Shown here piece by piece: positions 44,567-53,855 of a DNA stretch of 64,000 nucleotides (its first letter is position 1; each line of letters begins with the position of its first letter). The notes beneath the pieces are model-generated. The model worked only from the letters and a program-made list of their open reading frames with translations. It had not been told where the DNA came from and did not search any database. Source of the stretch: an uncultured Paracoccaceae bacterium (GTDB taxonomy: Bacteria > Pseudomonadota > Alphaproteobacteria > Rhodobacterales > Rhodobacteraceae); the NCBI GenBank assembly GCA_947493335.1, contig CANLQO010000001.1:1860001-1924000 (forward strand), given 5' to 3'. The position numbers and the translations under genes were made by a program.

Positions 44567-46534
44567 ATGGCCGATTTGTTAAGCCCAGATGAGTCCCCAA
44601 AGAAGCCCGGCACCTATGATGCGTCCAGCATTCAGGTTCTTGAGCAGATGGAGGCGGTGCGCCTGCGGCCCGGCATGTATATCGGCGGCACCGATGAACG
44701 CGCCCTGCACCATCTGGTGGCCGAAATCGTCGACAACTCCATGGATGAAGTTGTCGCTGGCCATGCATCCTGGATCGAGATTGAATTGAATGCCGATGGG
44801 TCCACGACCGTCCGCGACAACGGGCGCGGCATCCCAACTGACCCGCACCCCTCTGACCCCAGCAAATCAACGCTGGAGATCATTTTCTGCACACTGCACG
44901 CAGGCGGCAAGTTCGACGGCGACGCCTATGAAACCTCTGGCGGGCTGCACGGCGTCGGCTCTTCGGTGGTCAACGCCCTGTCGGATCACCTGCGGGTCGA
45001 AGTTGCGCGCAACAAAGAGCTTTTGGCGATGGAGTTCAGTCGCGGCGTGCCGCAGGGCAAGCTGCAGCGGGTTGGCAGCGCCCCGAACCGGCGCGGCACC
45101 AACGTGACCTTCCACCCGGATGCGGAAATCTTCGGGTCCTTGCAGTTGAAGCCCGCGCGTCTGTTCAAGATGGCCCGATCCAAGGCCTATTTGTTCTCGG
45201 GTGTCGAAATCCGCTGGAAATCAGCGATCGACGACGGCGAAACGCCAACAGCGGCGACGTTCAAGTTCCCCGGCGGGCTATCTGATTACCTGAATGAATC
45301 GCTGGGCGGGGCCACGACCTATGCTGATGCGCCCTTTGCCGGGACAGTCGATTTCAAGGACAAGTTCGGCGTACCGGGCAAGGTGGAATGGGCGATCAAC
45401 TGGACACCATCGCGTGACGGTTTCATTCAATCCTATTGTAACACCGTGCCCACGCCCGAAGGCGGCACGCATGAGATGGGGTTCTGGTCGGCGGTCCTGA
45501 AAGGCATCAAGGCCTATGGCGAGCTGACCAACGTCAAGAAGGCCAGCATCATCACCCGCGATGATCTGATGACAGGTGGCTGCGCGCTGGTGTCGTGCTT
45601 TATCCGAGAGCCGGAGTTCGTGGGCCAGACCAAGGACCGCCTTGCAACGACTGAGGCGGGCCGCATGGTCGACGCCGCCGTGCGCGACCATTTCGACAAC
45701 TGGCTGGCGGCGGATACGAAATCTGCCGGTGCCATTCTGGATTTCCTTGTCCTGCGGGCCGAAGAGCGGCTGCGGCGCAGGCAGGAAAAGGAAACGGCAC
45801 GGAAATCGGCCACCAAAAAGCTGCGCCTGCCCGGCAAGCTGACCGATTGTTCGTCCAAGACCCGCGAAGGCACTGAGTTATTCATTGTCGAGGGCGACAG
45901 CGCTGGTGGTTCTGGCAAGGGCGCACGCGACCGGAACTTTCAGGCGCTTTTGCCGCTGCGCGGGAAAATCCTGAACGTTCTGGGGGCGGCCTCGTCCAAG
46001 CTGACGTCCAACGCCGAAATCTCGGACCTGTGTGAGGCGCTGGGTGTCGGCATGGGGGCGAAGTTCAATCTAGATGATCTGCGCTATGACAAGATCATCA
46101 TCATGACGGATGCGGACGTGGACGGAGCGCATATCGCCTCGCTGCTGATGACGTTCTTCTTCACTCAAATGCGGCCGTTGATTGATGCCGGACACCTCTA
46201 TCTGGCCTGCCCGCCCCTCTACCGGCTGACGCAAGGCGCGCGGCGCATCTACGTGGCGGACGACGCCGAAAAGAACGCGATGATGGAGAAAGGTCTGGGC
46301 GGCAAGGGCAAGATCGACGTCCAGCGCTTCAAGGGTCTGGGCGAGATGGACGCCAAGGATTTGAAAGAGACGACGATGGACCCCAAGACCCGGAAACTGA
46401 TCCGGGTGTCGGTGTCCGATGATGAACCGGGTGAGACCGCCGATCTGGTGGAACGGCTGATGGGCAAGAAGCCGGAGCTGCGGTTTCAGTATATTCAGGA
46501 GAACGCCCGGTTTGTGGAGGAGTTGGATGTTTGA
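44567..46534 (+). CDS. parE: DNA topoisomerase IV subunit B
   Basis: 655 residues. GHKL ATPase marks: IVDNSMDEVV, VRDNGRGIP and GGLHGVGSSVVNALS; transducer; TOPRIM marks EGDSAGG and DADVDGAHI; C-terminal RFKGLGEMDAKDLKETTMDP. ParE rather than GyrB because it lacks the ~170-residue insert and resembles alphaproteobacterial ParE. It decatenates sister chromosomes with ParC, which is not here. Its stop overlaps the DUF2971 start (TTGA). Confidence 0.96.
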   Translation: MADLLSPDESPKKPGTYDASSIQVLEQMEAVRLRPGMYIGGTDERALHHLVAEIVDNSMDEVVAGHASWIEIELNADGSTTVRDNGRGIPTDPHPSDPSKSTLEIIFCTLHAGGKFDGDAYETSGGLHGVGSSVVNALSDHLRVEVARNKELLAMEFSRGVPQGKLQRVGSAPNRRGTNVTFHPDAEIFGSLQLKPARLFKMARSKAYLFSGVEIRWKSAIDDGETPTAATFKFPGGLSDYLNESLGGATTYADAPFAGTVDFKDKFGVPGKVEWAINWTPSRDGFIQSYCNTVPTPEGGTHEMGFWSAVLKGIKAYGELTNVKKASIITRDDLMTGGCALVSCFIREPEFVGQTKDRLATTEAGRMVDAAVRDHFDNWLAADTKSAGAILDFLVLRAEERLRRRQEKETARKSATKKLRLPGKLTDCSSKTREGTELFIVEGDSAGGSGKGARDRNFQALLPLRGKILNVLGAASSKLTSNAEISDLCEALGVGMGAKFNLDDLRYDKIIIMTDADVDGAHIASLLMTFFFTQMRPLIDAGHLYLACPPLYRLTQGARRIYVADDAEKNAMMEKGLGGKGKIDVQRFKGLGEMDAKDLKETTMDPKTRKLIRVSVSDDEPGETADLVERLMGKKPELRFQYIQENARFVEELDV

Positions 46535-47196
46535 GTGGTGATGGTTTCATTCGTCTCTATAAATTCTATGGACTTGAAAGTGCTCTTCGTAATCTGGAGC
46601 AACGTCGACTAAAAATTGCGACCATTGACGATATCAATGATCCATTTGAATGGTCGCCGTATGACATTAGAGAGGCCGCTGACCGCAAACATTGGCGAAA
46701 TTGGCGCCGTTCCGCCTTCGCTGCGCGTGGCGTAATTTGCTTTAGCAAGACTTGGCATCATCCCTTGATGTGGTCCCACTACGCCGAAAACCACAAAGGA
46801 CTGGCGATTGGGTTTGATGTAAGAAGAAGTGTCGCAAGAAAGATTCAATACCGGAAAACATGCAAGAAAATTGAAGATTTGAAGAGCTTTGTCGAGAACT
46901 GCTCTGACAGGACATTGGAAGCGGCCATCTATACAAAGTTTGATGCTTGGGCTTACGAAGAGGAGTGGCGAACAACTTATAGTCTCGACGACAAGGACCA
47001 TAAAACCGGCCTCTTCTTTAAAGAATTCGATCAGGATTTGATCCCTAGGGAAGTGATCATCGGTGCTCGATCGAGCACCAGCTCAGTTGAGATCAACTCA
47101 AGATTTGGCGACCCAAAATTGGAGATTCGCACAGCGCGTCTTGCTTTTAAGAATTTTCGGATCGTCGAGCAAAAACACCCCGATTACATGAAGTAG
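46531..47196 (+). CDS. DUF2971 family protein coupled to parE
   Basis: 221 residues, soluble. DUF2971 pattern: LYKFYGLESALRNLEQRRLKIATIDDINDPFEW, VICFSKTWHHPLMWSHYAENHKGLAIGFDV and AWAYEEEWRTTY, then IPREVIIGAR. Function not known. The TTG at 46531 overlaps the parE TGA (TTGA), with GGAGG about 10 bases before it. Codon choice is markedly more AT than parE, so this looks like a later insertion that used parE's termination for coupling. Isolated by gaps on the other side. Confidence 0.85.
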   Translation: MSGDGFIRLYKFYGLESALRNLEQRRLKIATIDDINDPFEWSPYDIREAADRKHWRNWRRSAFAARGVICFSKTWHHPLMWSHYAENHKGLAIGFDVRRSVARKIQYRKTCKKIEDLKSFVENCSDRTLEAAIYTKFDAWAYEEEWRTTYSLDDKDHKTGLFFKEFDQDLIPREVIIGARSSTSSVEINSRFGDPKLEIRTARLAFKNFRIVEQKHPDYMK

Positions 47197-47296
47197 GCTT
47201 GGACATCGCCAGACCTCGCGGGCGACCGCGACCCAAATGCATCATCCGACACATCCCCATCCATAGCTTTCCCATACTATGAATTGTCGAAAATTG

Positions 47297-47344
47297 CCCT
47301 CCGGGGGGCGGTCGGGGGCTGCGCGGGCTTGCCCGCGCGGAGGG
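47297..47344. terminator. Nested cruciform element between convergent genes
   Basis: Outer arms CCCTCCG (47297-47303) and CGGAGGG (47338-47344) enclose an inner hairpin GCGCGGGC-TT-GCCCGCGC (47321-47338). It lies between the DUF2971 gene and the convergent peptidoglycan hydrolase. Very GC-rich; such units resemble repeated intergenic elements in this family of bacteria. Confidence 0.6.
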
Positions 47345-47358
47345 TCTGTGACGATGCG

Positions 47359-48348
47359 CTACCCCACACGGTCGTTCTGTAACCCTTCATTCAGCAACGC
47401 CAGCACATGGGCGGCGGCCTCGGCTTTGGTAATGGCGCCGTCGGTATTCGCGTCCAGCCCCTTGTTCCATTTGTATTGCCGCGAGGGATATTCAAACAGC
47501 ACATAGCTTTTCATCTTGCCCACCGCGCGGGGCCAAAGGACTGCCATATAGACATCAAAGATATCGTTCAGGCGACCATGGTAGGGGCGGAAATATTGCT
47601 CAACAATATCAAGCTGTTCCTCGGCGGTCATCGCCTTGAGCGCCGGAATCGAGGTGCCCATGCCTTCGGCCGTCTTCTTGGTGAACTGGATCAGGCCAAC
47701 GGCCCCCGACAGCGGGTTTTCAACATCCGGTCTAAAGGTCCTCGCGCTTTCAAACGCCATGACCGCCATCAGGTCGTTGGGGTCGATCTGCAGCCCGTTG
47801 CAGATCTTGATCACCTTGGCTTTGAACGCGGGCGAGACCATGGCCCCCCAAGCGATCTGCGGATCAAGCCCCGCCTCGGCCAGAATGTTACCGATGACAA
47901 TATCAATGGCGGATTTCGCCAGCGGGGTCACATCCCAGGGATCAATGTTGTCGTAGTGCTTTTTCTGGCTGTTGACCGAAAGATGCAGGTGCTTGGTGTG
48001 CGGGTTTGAGCCGCGATAGTCCTGCGCGTCCCACGCCTTGACCGTCGGTTTATCGTAGGACCGCCAGATCTTCTTATCCCAGATGATGTATTTGATCCGC
48101 TTGTCCCGGCTTTCAATCAGGGATTTCACGATCAGATCGCAGTCGCAGCCCTTATCGGGATCATGGGTAATATCAGCGGCAGAGACGACACGCGAAGGGC
48201 CATCCTTGATCCATGGATTGTGGTCGCTTTGCCGCGATTGGTGCGCGGCATCGCCCACCGTGCCATCGGATTTCTTCGACCTGTCCGGGGCCAGGTCATT
48301 GATTTGTTGAATAAATTTCGTCAGTGAAGCTGCCGCGCGCCAAGCCAT
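47359..48348 (-). CDS. Two-domain peptidoglycan hydrolase (M15-like peptidase + lytic transglycosylase-like) with EF-hand
   Basis: 329 residues, no signal peptide. Residues about 20-140 resemble the M15/D-Ala-D-Ala carboxypeptidase-like domain of phage endolysins: DGTVGDAAHQSRQSDHNPW, SAADITHDPDKG and NPHTKHLHLSV as candidate zinc ligands. Residues about 170-300 resemble a lytic transglycosylase: LMAVMAFESARTFRP (Glu), AVGLIQFTKKTAEGMG and VYMAVLWPRAVGK. Near the end DANTDGAITKAE is a canonical EF-hand loop. Probably a phage-derived or domesticated cell-wall enzyme. ATG 48348 chosen (GGGGGA upstream). Confidence 0.82.
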   Translation of the reverse strand: MAWRAAASLTKFIQQINDLAPDRSKKSDGTVGDAAHQSRQSDHNPWIKDGPSRVVSAADITHDPDKGCDCDLIVKSLIESRDKRIKYIIWDKKIWRSYDKPTVKAWDAQDYRGSNPHTKHLHLSVNSQKKHYDNIDPWDVTPLAKSAIDIVIGNILAEAGLDPQIAWGAMVSPAFKAKVIKICNGLQIDPNDLMAVMAFESARTFRPDVENPLSGAVGLIQFTKKTAEGMGTSIPALKAMTAEEQLDIVEQYFRPYHGRLNDIFDVYMAVLWPRAVGKMKSYVLFEYPSRQYKWNKGLDANTDGAITKAEAAAHVLALLNEGLQNDRVG

Positions 48349-48412
48349 GAAAATCCCCCGATAAAATATGGGGTCAGCTTGGCGCATTTGGTGCCGCTAC
48401 GTAAAGTATGGA

Positions 48413-49045
48413 TTACCGGAGCGTCATGTTCCCGATGGCCGCGCGGATCACGCTGTCGGTATCGTCGCTGTCACCGGATACCGCCATGCCGATCAGCGCA
48501 CCCTTGGTGCCACCAAAGGCACGCGCATAGTCGGCAGCGAGGTTCACGCTTTCGCTATGCGACCCGGTGGAGGCCTGCCGCAGCGGGATTGTCACACCGC
48601 CCCGGCCGTACGGGGATTTGATCACCTGTCCCCGGCTATGATTGCCACCCCAGGCGTATTGAATCACACGCACATCATCGCGACCCAGCAGACTGCGGAT
48701 GCCGGCACCGGCAAGCGAGGGGGCCACCGCCTCTGGTACAAAGACGAAATAGACGCTGATGTTGCGGTCGTCCCCGCCCTTGCGGCTGAGGTCGGTGGCA
48801 GGCACGGATTGTTCCACGGTCCAGGCCCATGACGCAGCGGATGCGCCCCATTCCGCCTGCGGCAAACGGGTCCAGGCGATACTGACCGATCCGTTCGAGA
48901 CCATCGAAAGCGTGTTGCCGAAGCGGTAATCATTGCTGGAAAAAAGCGACAGCTTCTGTTCCTGCCAACCAGAGGCAAAGCTGACAGGGCCGGCTGCCAA
49001 AGGTGTGGCCAGAAGTGCGAGAGCAAGGGTTGTTTGCTTGAGCAT
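48413..49045 (-). CDS. DUF3047 domain exported protein
   Basis: 210 residues with a signal peptide (LALALLATPLAAGP). DUF3047 features: VSNGSVSIAWTRLPQAEW, ATDLSRKGGDDRNISVYFVFVP, VRVIQYAWGGNHSRGQVIKSPY, LAADYARAFG, GALIGMAVSGDSDDTDSVIRAAIGNM. A beta-sandwich of unknown function, proposed to bind carbohydrate. ATG 49045 has GGAGATACC before it. Divergent from the DUF1194 gene. Confidence 0.88.
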   Translation of the reverse strand: MLKQTTLALALLATPLAAGPVSFASGWQEQKLSLFSSNDYRFGNTLSMVSNGSVSIAWTRLPQAEWGASAASWAWTVEQSVPATDLSRKGGDDRNISVYFVFVPEAVAPSLAGAGIRSLLGRDDVRVIQYAWGGNHSRGQVIKSPYGRGGVTIPLRQASTGSHSESVNLAADYARAFGGTKGALIGMAVSGDSDDTDSVIRAAIGNMTLR

Positions 49046-49161
49046 GGGTATCTCCGAATTTGCTTTGATCAGACACGTAGCAGATGCAGATCGGGTTTCG
49101 GGCACCCTCACGCCCGCGTCACGCGATTGTCACGGGCTGAAACGAAGCTAAGTTGGAGGGT

Positions 49162-49860
49162 ATGAGATACATCATAGCACTCTTGTTCTGGGCCGGTGCA
49201 GCACAGGCGCAGATGATCGAAACCTCGCTGGAGCTGGTGTTTCTGGCAGATGGATCCGGGTCAATCGATGCCGAAGAGCTGCGATTTCAGCGGCAGGGCT
49301 ATGCGGACGCGATCCAAAGCGCAGAGGTGTTGGCCGCGATTGCCGATACCGCCTATGGCCATATCGCGGTCGTCTATTTGGAATGGGCAACCAATCAGGC
49401 CGTGGTCGCGGACTGGACGTTGATTGATGGCCCAGAGGCGGCGGCGGCTTTTGCAGCCAAGCTGGATGGCCCCCGCGCTGTCTTTGGCCGAAACGCGATT
49501 GGAGCGGCGTTATTGGAAGGGCAGCGACAGATCGACACCAATCAGTTTGACGGCTTTCGGCACGTCATCGACTTTTCCGGCGACAGTATTGGCAATTCCA
49601 GCGGCCCACCAATCGAGCTGGCCCGACAAGAGGTGCTGGATCAGGGCACTGTGATCAATGCCTTGCCGATTTTGCGCCCCGACAGCGGGCGACGCGCAGG
49701 TGCCAATCTGGAAGCGGAGTACGAGACCCGGATCATCGGTGGACCCGGCGCCTTTATGGTGACCGCAGAAAGCAGAGAGACCTTCGGCGCGGCGGTGCAA
49801 CGCAAGATGTTTCTGGAGATTTCCGGCCAGATGCCTGCCACGGACTACGCCGCAAGATAG
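49162..49860 (+). CDS. DUF1194 (von Willebrand A-like) exported protein
   Basis: 232 residues. Signal peptide (IIALLFWAGAAQAQ). The MIDAS-like DGSGSIDAEELRFQRQGYADAI (DxSGS) at the start of the VWA fold, AIADTAYGHIAVVYLEWA, FGRNAIGAALLEGQ and HVIDFSGDSIGNSSG. Binds a divalent metal for protein contacts; partner unknown. ATG 49162, close to GGAGG, is preferred over TTG 49153. Confidence 0.88.
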   Translation: MRYIIALLFWAGAAQAQMIETSLELVFLADGSGSIDAEELRFQRQGYADAIQSAEVLAAIADTAYGHIAVVYLEWATNQAVVADWTLIDGPEAAAAFAAKLDGPRAVFGRNAIGAALLEGQRQIDTNQFDGFRHVIDFSGDSIGNSSGPPIELARQEVLDQGTVINALPILRPDSGRRAGANLEAEYETRIIGGPGAFMVTAESRETFGAAVQRKMFLEISGQMPATDYAAR

Positions 49861-49877
49861 CTTGCCCGACGTCGGCC

Positions 49878-50264
49878 CTAACGCTGGAGGCTTTCGACAT
49901 AGTCGGTGAGTGCCAGAAGCGTGGCCGGGATCGGTACAGGCACGCCAGCGTCATCCGTCATGACCAGTGGTCCAAGATCGGTCGTGCCAAATTCCGGCAT
50001 GGCCGCGGCGTTATGTGCGCCCCGGTTCAACCCATCAATAAAGCTGGCAACGTAGTTCCGGTCAAAGATGCCACCATTTCGGGCGGCAATCGTGGTCAGG
50101 TCCGGCGGTGAAGGGTTGAGCCCTACAGCCAAAGGCCCGTCGCCCTGCCCTGTCCCACCATGACAGGCAGCGCAGATGTCCAGAAAGGCCTGCTTGCCGT
50201 TCACTGACGTTTCTTCCACGCATGCGGGAAGAACCAAGAGGGGGATGAGGATCATTGGGCGCAT
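49878..50264 (-). CDS. c-type cytochrome lipoprotein
   Basis: 128 residues. Lipobox LPAC at the N-terminus, heme motif CAACHGG (CxxCH) and an axial methionine in AAMPEFG, so a mono-heme cytochrome c attached to the membrane. It would be an electron carrier of respiration; partner not identified. ATG 50264. Convergent with the DUF1194 gene. Confidence 0.9.
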   Translation of the reverse strand: MRPMILIPLLVLPACVEETSVNGKQAFLDICAACHGGTGQGDGPLAVGLNPSPPDLTTIAARNGGIFDRNYVASFIDGLNRGAHNAAAMPEFGTTDLGPLVMTDDAGVPVPIPATLLALTDYVESLQR

Positions 50265-50365
50265 CTATGCTCTCCTTTCTGACAGAATACCGGGCGATGA
50301 CGCCCCCGCCTTGATCCACATCAAGGGCTGCGTCAGGGTGCAGTTCAATCGCAGGAGGGTTCATC

Positions 50366-50797
50366 ATGCAGTATGCGGGCATCATGTTAATGGCCGGGAT
50401 CGGGGTGCCGCTCTTGGCGGCGCTCAACGCAGCGCTTGGGCGGCTCATCGGCTCACCCGCGGTGGCGGCGACCGTGCTTTTCGCGGTTGCCTTTGTGGTA
50501 GCGGCGGGCACCGCATTGCTGACGGCACCAGAAGCTGCGGCCCGGCTTGCCACCGCACCCAAGCACCTGTTTCTGGGCGGTGTGCTGGTAGCCTTTTACG
50601 TGCTCAGCATTACCTGGATCGCGCCCATAATCGGGGTGGGCAATGCGGTTTTCTTTGTGCTGCTGGGACAGTTGATCGCGGCAGCGGCGATTGATCACTT
50701 CGGGCTGTTCAGCGCGCAGGTCTCGCCGCTTTCACTGACGCGGGCTGCCGGGATCGCATTGATGGCGGTCGGGGTGTTTGTCACCCAAAAAGCCTGA
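50366..50797 (+). CDS. DMT-superfamily membrane protein (DUF606/YdcZ)
   Basis: 143 residues and five hydrophobic segments (QYAGIMLMAGIGVPLLAALNAALGRLIG start, VGVFVTQKA end). The N-terminal GVPLLAALNAALGRLIG and GNAVFFVLLGQLIAAAAIDHFG are the marks of DUF606. A half-size transporter that probably dimerises; substrate unknown. GGAGG precedes the ATG. Confidence 0.9.
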   Translation: MQYAGIMLMAGIGVPLLAALNAALGRLIGSPAVAATVLFAVAFVVAAGTALLTAPEAAARLATAPKHLFLGGVLVAFYVLSITWIAPIIGVGNAVFFVLLGQLIAAAAIDHFGLFSAQVSPLSLTRAAGIALMAVGVFVTQKA

Positions 50798-50822
50798 ACA
50801 GGCGCGTCGGGCAGATTGCACA

Positions 50823-51797
50823 CTAGGCCAGGGCCACGATCCGGTCCCAAAGCGCATCGGGCACGTCAACCTCTGCCATCGGCGCGCGGGCCGACCCGGG
50901 CAGGCGTGCGCCGGGTTGGTCAGAGACAGCGCTTGCAAGCCGCGCGATCCGCGCAGACCAATGGTCGGTGTGGGTGCCGGGATCAATCAGAATGTAGAAC
51001 TGGCCCAAATCATGCGGCGGCCCCTCTCCGACTTTCAGACCTGCCACATCGACGGAGTTGACGGAACCGGTCAGGGCTGCGGCCATCACTTCTGCCATCA
51101 CACCGAAGCCAAAGCCTTTGGCCCCGCCCAGCGGCAGAATGCCCCCTTTGAGGGCAGCGGCAGGATCGGTCGTTGGCGCGCCGTTTTCATCCACGCACCA
51201 GCCCGTCGGGATGGTTGTGCCTGCGGCTTTGGCCTCTTTGATCGCGCCAAGCGCTGCCGCAGAGGTCGAGCTGTCGAAGTGCAACGCCAATTTGCCGTCA
51301 CCGGGGACCGATAGCGCGATTGGGTTGGTTCCAAGTGCGGGTTTTGACCCGCCCGGCGGGGCCACGACGGGTGAGGCATTGGTGAACCCCAACCCAACAA
51401 GACCCGCAGCCGCGATCTGTGCGGTGAAATAGCCAAGCGATGTGCAGGTATGACTATGGGCGATGGCAAGGCTTGCAATACCGTTGGTGCGCGCGGCGGA
51501 AACGGCCTGTGCAAGGCCCGCATCAAAGGCCGGTTGCGCAAAGCCCTTGGCGGCATCCACGGTCACCGCACCGGCGCGCGGCGTGCTAACCACCGGTGTC
51601 GCGCTGCCATCAACGCGCCCGGTGTCGAGTGCTGCACAATAACTTTCGACATAAGACAGCCCGCAGATGGTGTTTCCATGCGCTTCGCTATCGGCGGTGG
51701 CGCGCGCGACATGGGTCGCCACATGATCGGTCGCGCCATGAGCCATCAGGGCGGCATGGGTGGCGGCATGGATCTCCGCAGGGCTAATCTTGGGCAT
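50823..51797 (-). CDS. Ldh family (malate/lactate dehydrogenase type 2) oxidoreductase
   Basis: 324 residues. Family II lactate/malate dehydrogenase fold: DHVATHVARATADSEAHGNTICGLSYV, AIAHSHTCTSLGYFTAQIAAAGLVGLGFTNASP (active-site His and cofactor loop), GTNPIALSVPG, and GGAKGFGFGVMAEVM. NAD(P)-dependent 2-oxo or imino acid reductase; members include delta1-piperideine-2-carboxylate reductase. It lies 20 bases after lolD and may be co-transcribed. Confidence 0.9.
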   Translation of the reverse strand: MPKISPAEIHAATHAALMAHGATDHVATHVARATADSEAHGNTICGLSYVESYCAALDTGRVDGSATPVVSTPRAGAVTVDAAKGFAQPAFDAGLAQAVSAARTNGIASLAIAHSHTCTSLGYFTAQIAAAGLVGLGFTNASPVVAPPGGSKPALGTNPIALSVPGDGKLALHFDSSTSAAALGAIKEAKAAGTTIPTGWCVDENGAPTTDPAAALKGGILPLGGAKGFGFGVMAEVMAAALTGSVNSVDVAGLKVGEGPPHDLGQFYILIDPGTHTDHWSARIARLASAVSDQPGARLPGSARAPMAEVDVPDALWDRIVALA

Positions 51798-51817
51798 AAG
51801 CTGGGGTCCTTTGGAGT

Positions 51818-52492
51818 TTATGTCAGGCGGCCGTCAACCAGACGCACGGTCCGGTCCATGCGCGCGGCAAGGTCTAGGTTGTGGGTGGCGATCACCGCCG
51901 ATAGACCGGTGCCGCGCACAAGTTCCATCAGCGCATCAAACACCCTGTCAGAGGTGCCGGGATCAAGATTGCCGGTGGGTTCATCGGCAAGCAGAAGGCT
52001 TGGCTGATTGGCCAGCGCACGGCAGAAGGCCACGCGCTGTTGTTCGCCACCCGACAGCGCCGCAGGTCGATGATCTGCGCGCGGCTTCACCCCGACGCGA
52101 TCCAGCAAATCAAGGGCATGCGCTTGGGCCTTGCTCGCATCAACACCATTGGCAAGTTGCGGCAAGACGATGTTTTCCAGCGCAGAAAATTCCGGCAGCA
52201 GATGGTGGAACTGGTAGATAAAGCCGACGTCAGCACGGCGCACAGCGGTGCGCTTGCGGTCCGACAATTTGGTCATATCGGTGCCATTGATCGTGACCGT
52301 ACCTGCGTCCGGAACATCCAAAAGGCCCGCGATATGCAACAGGGTCGATTTCCCGGCACCAGAAGGCGCGACAAGGGCAACCACCTCTCCTTGTTGCACG
52401 GTCAGGTCAGCACCCTGCAGCACGGTAACTTCGGACGGTTTGCCATGATTGTAGCCCTTGGTCAGGGCCGCCAGCGTCAGCACATCACTCAT
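51818..52492 (-). CDS. lolD: Lipoprotein-releasing ABC transporter ATP-binding protein
   Basis: 224 residues. Walker [11 protein letters not shown]-loop [16 protein letters not shown], signature [32 protein letters not shown] and H in [11 protein letters not shown]. The QFHHLLPEF stretch is typical of LolD. Works with the upstream permease to release lipoproteins to LolA. Its ATG overlaps the permease gene's end by 8 bases, so translation is coupled. Confidence 0.94.
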   Translation of the reverse strand: MSDVLTLAALTKGYNHGKPSEVTVLQGADLTVQQGEVVALVAPSGAGKSTLLHIAGLLDVPDAGTVTINGTDMTKLSDRKRTAVRRADVGFIYQFHHLLPEFSALENIVLPQLANGVDASKAQAHALDLLDRVGVKPRADHRPAALSGGEQQRVAFCRALANQPSLLLADEPTGNLDPGTSDRVFDALMELVRGTGLSAVIATHNLDLAARMDRTVRLVDGRLT

Positions 52493-53768
52493 ATCGCAGC
52501 GCCTCAACCGGGTTCATCCGCGCCGCGCGCCGCGCCGGAAAGATCGTCACAATCCATGACAGCCCCAGCGATAGGGCTACAGATTTCAACACGTCATCCA
52601 ACTGCAACTCGGCAGGCAGGGCATAGATGCCGCGAATGGAGGGATCCCAGACGCCGCCGCCCGCCATGTAATTCACAAAACTGAATATCTGGTCGATATA
52701 AAGCGCGAAAAGGCACCCGAGGATCACCCCAAGGATCGTGCCAATTGTGCCAATGCCCGCGCCGCAGATAAAGAATATCCGCAGAATGGAGCCTTCCGAC
52801 AGCCCCATGGTGCGCAGGATGCCGATGTCGCGTCCCTTGTTTTTGACCAGCATGATCAAGCCAGAGATGATGTTCATGCTGGCGATCAACACAAGGATCG
52901 AAAGGATCACGAACATCACGTTGTCTTCGACTGCGAGGGCGCGTAGAAATGCGCCCGCACTGTCGCGCCATGTCCAGACAAGCGTGCCGTCCCCGCCAGC
53001 GTTGAAAATGTCAGTCAGCAAGTCTTCCACTTGATCGGGGTTGGCGACCATGACCTCAATCTCGTCAGCCGCACCGTCGCGATTAAAGAACAATTGCGCC
53101 TCGGGCAACGGCATGTAGACGCGCGTTTGGTCGATATCAAAACGCCCGGCGGTGAAGATATAAACCACGTCATAGGCGCTGGTGCGCGGTGCGGTCCCCA
53201 TCGCCGTGCGCGCACCATTGGGCGAGATCAGCTTGACCCGATCGCCAACTGACACCCCCAATTCGCGTGCCACGCCAGAGCCCATGGCGATGCCAGCGGC
53301 GAAGTTGCCGATGTCGCCCTGGCTGTCTTCGGGATCGGCGATGCGCGGGATCGTCATCAGATCGGCGGGTGCAATGCCGTAGACGTCTGCGGCGGTGTTT
53401 TCCTGCCCACGATTGGCTAGCACTTGCCCGCGGACAAGCGGTGCAGCGCGCGTCACACCAGATACGGCGGCCAAAGATGCGGTCAGCTCTTCGTAACCCG
53501 TGATCACCCGGCTGACATGCGTCGTGCCCGCAATCTGGGTTTGCTTGTAGACGGTGACATGGGCGTTGGAGCCAAGGATCGTGTCGACGAATTCGGCCCG
53601 AAAGCCCGAACGCACGGCCAGCGTGGCGATCAACGCAAATACCGCGAGCGTCACACCTATCAGACTGATCCATGTCATGACGGACACGCCGCCCTCTGCC
53701 CTTTTGGCGCGGATATAGCGCCAGGCGATCATCCATTCGAATCTGGCGAAGGGTGCGGTGCGGGCCAT
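52485..53768 (-). CDS. lolC: Lipoprotein-releasing system transmembrane protein (LolC/E type)
   Basis: 427 residues. N-terminal membrane segment after [43 protein letters not shown], a large periplasmic domain, then three C-terminal segments ([60 protein letters not shown]). Only one LolC/E-like permease gene lies with lolD, as in alphaproteobacteria where a single hybrid protein replaces LolC and LolE. ATG 53768 has AAAGGCAGC before it. Confidence 0.92.
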   Translation of the reverse strand: MARTAPFARFEWMIAWRYIRAKRAEGGVSVMTWISLIGVTLAVFALIATLAVRSGFRAEFVDTILGSNAHVTVYKQTQIAGTTHVSRVITGYEELTASLAAVSGVTRAAPLVRGQVLANRGQENTAADVYGIAPADLMTIPRIADPEDSQGDIGNFAAGIAMGSGVARELGVSVGDRVKLISPNGARTAMGTAPRTSAYDVVYIFTAGRFDIDQTRVYMPLPEAQLFFNRDGAADEIEVMVANPDQVEDLLTDIFNAGGDGTLVWTWRDSAGAFLRALAVEDNVMFVILSILVLIASMNIISGLIMLVKNKGRDIGILRTMGLSEGSILRIFFICGAGIGTIGTILGVILGCLFALYIDQIFSFVNYMAGGGVWDPSIRGIYALPAELQLDDVLKSVALSLGLSWIVTIFPARRAARMNPVEALRYE

Positions 53769-53855
53769 TTGCTGCCTTTTCAACTGCTCGCGCGGACATT
53801 GCGGGAAGCAGCGGCGCGGGTCAATGTAGCAAGGGGACATTTGGCCCCTGCCCGC

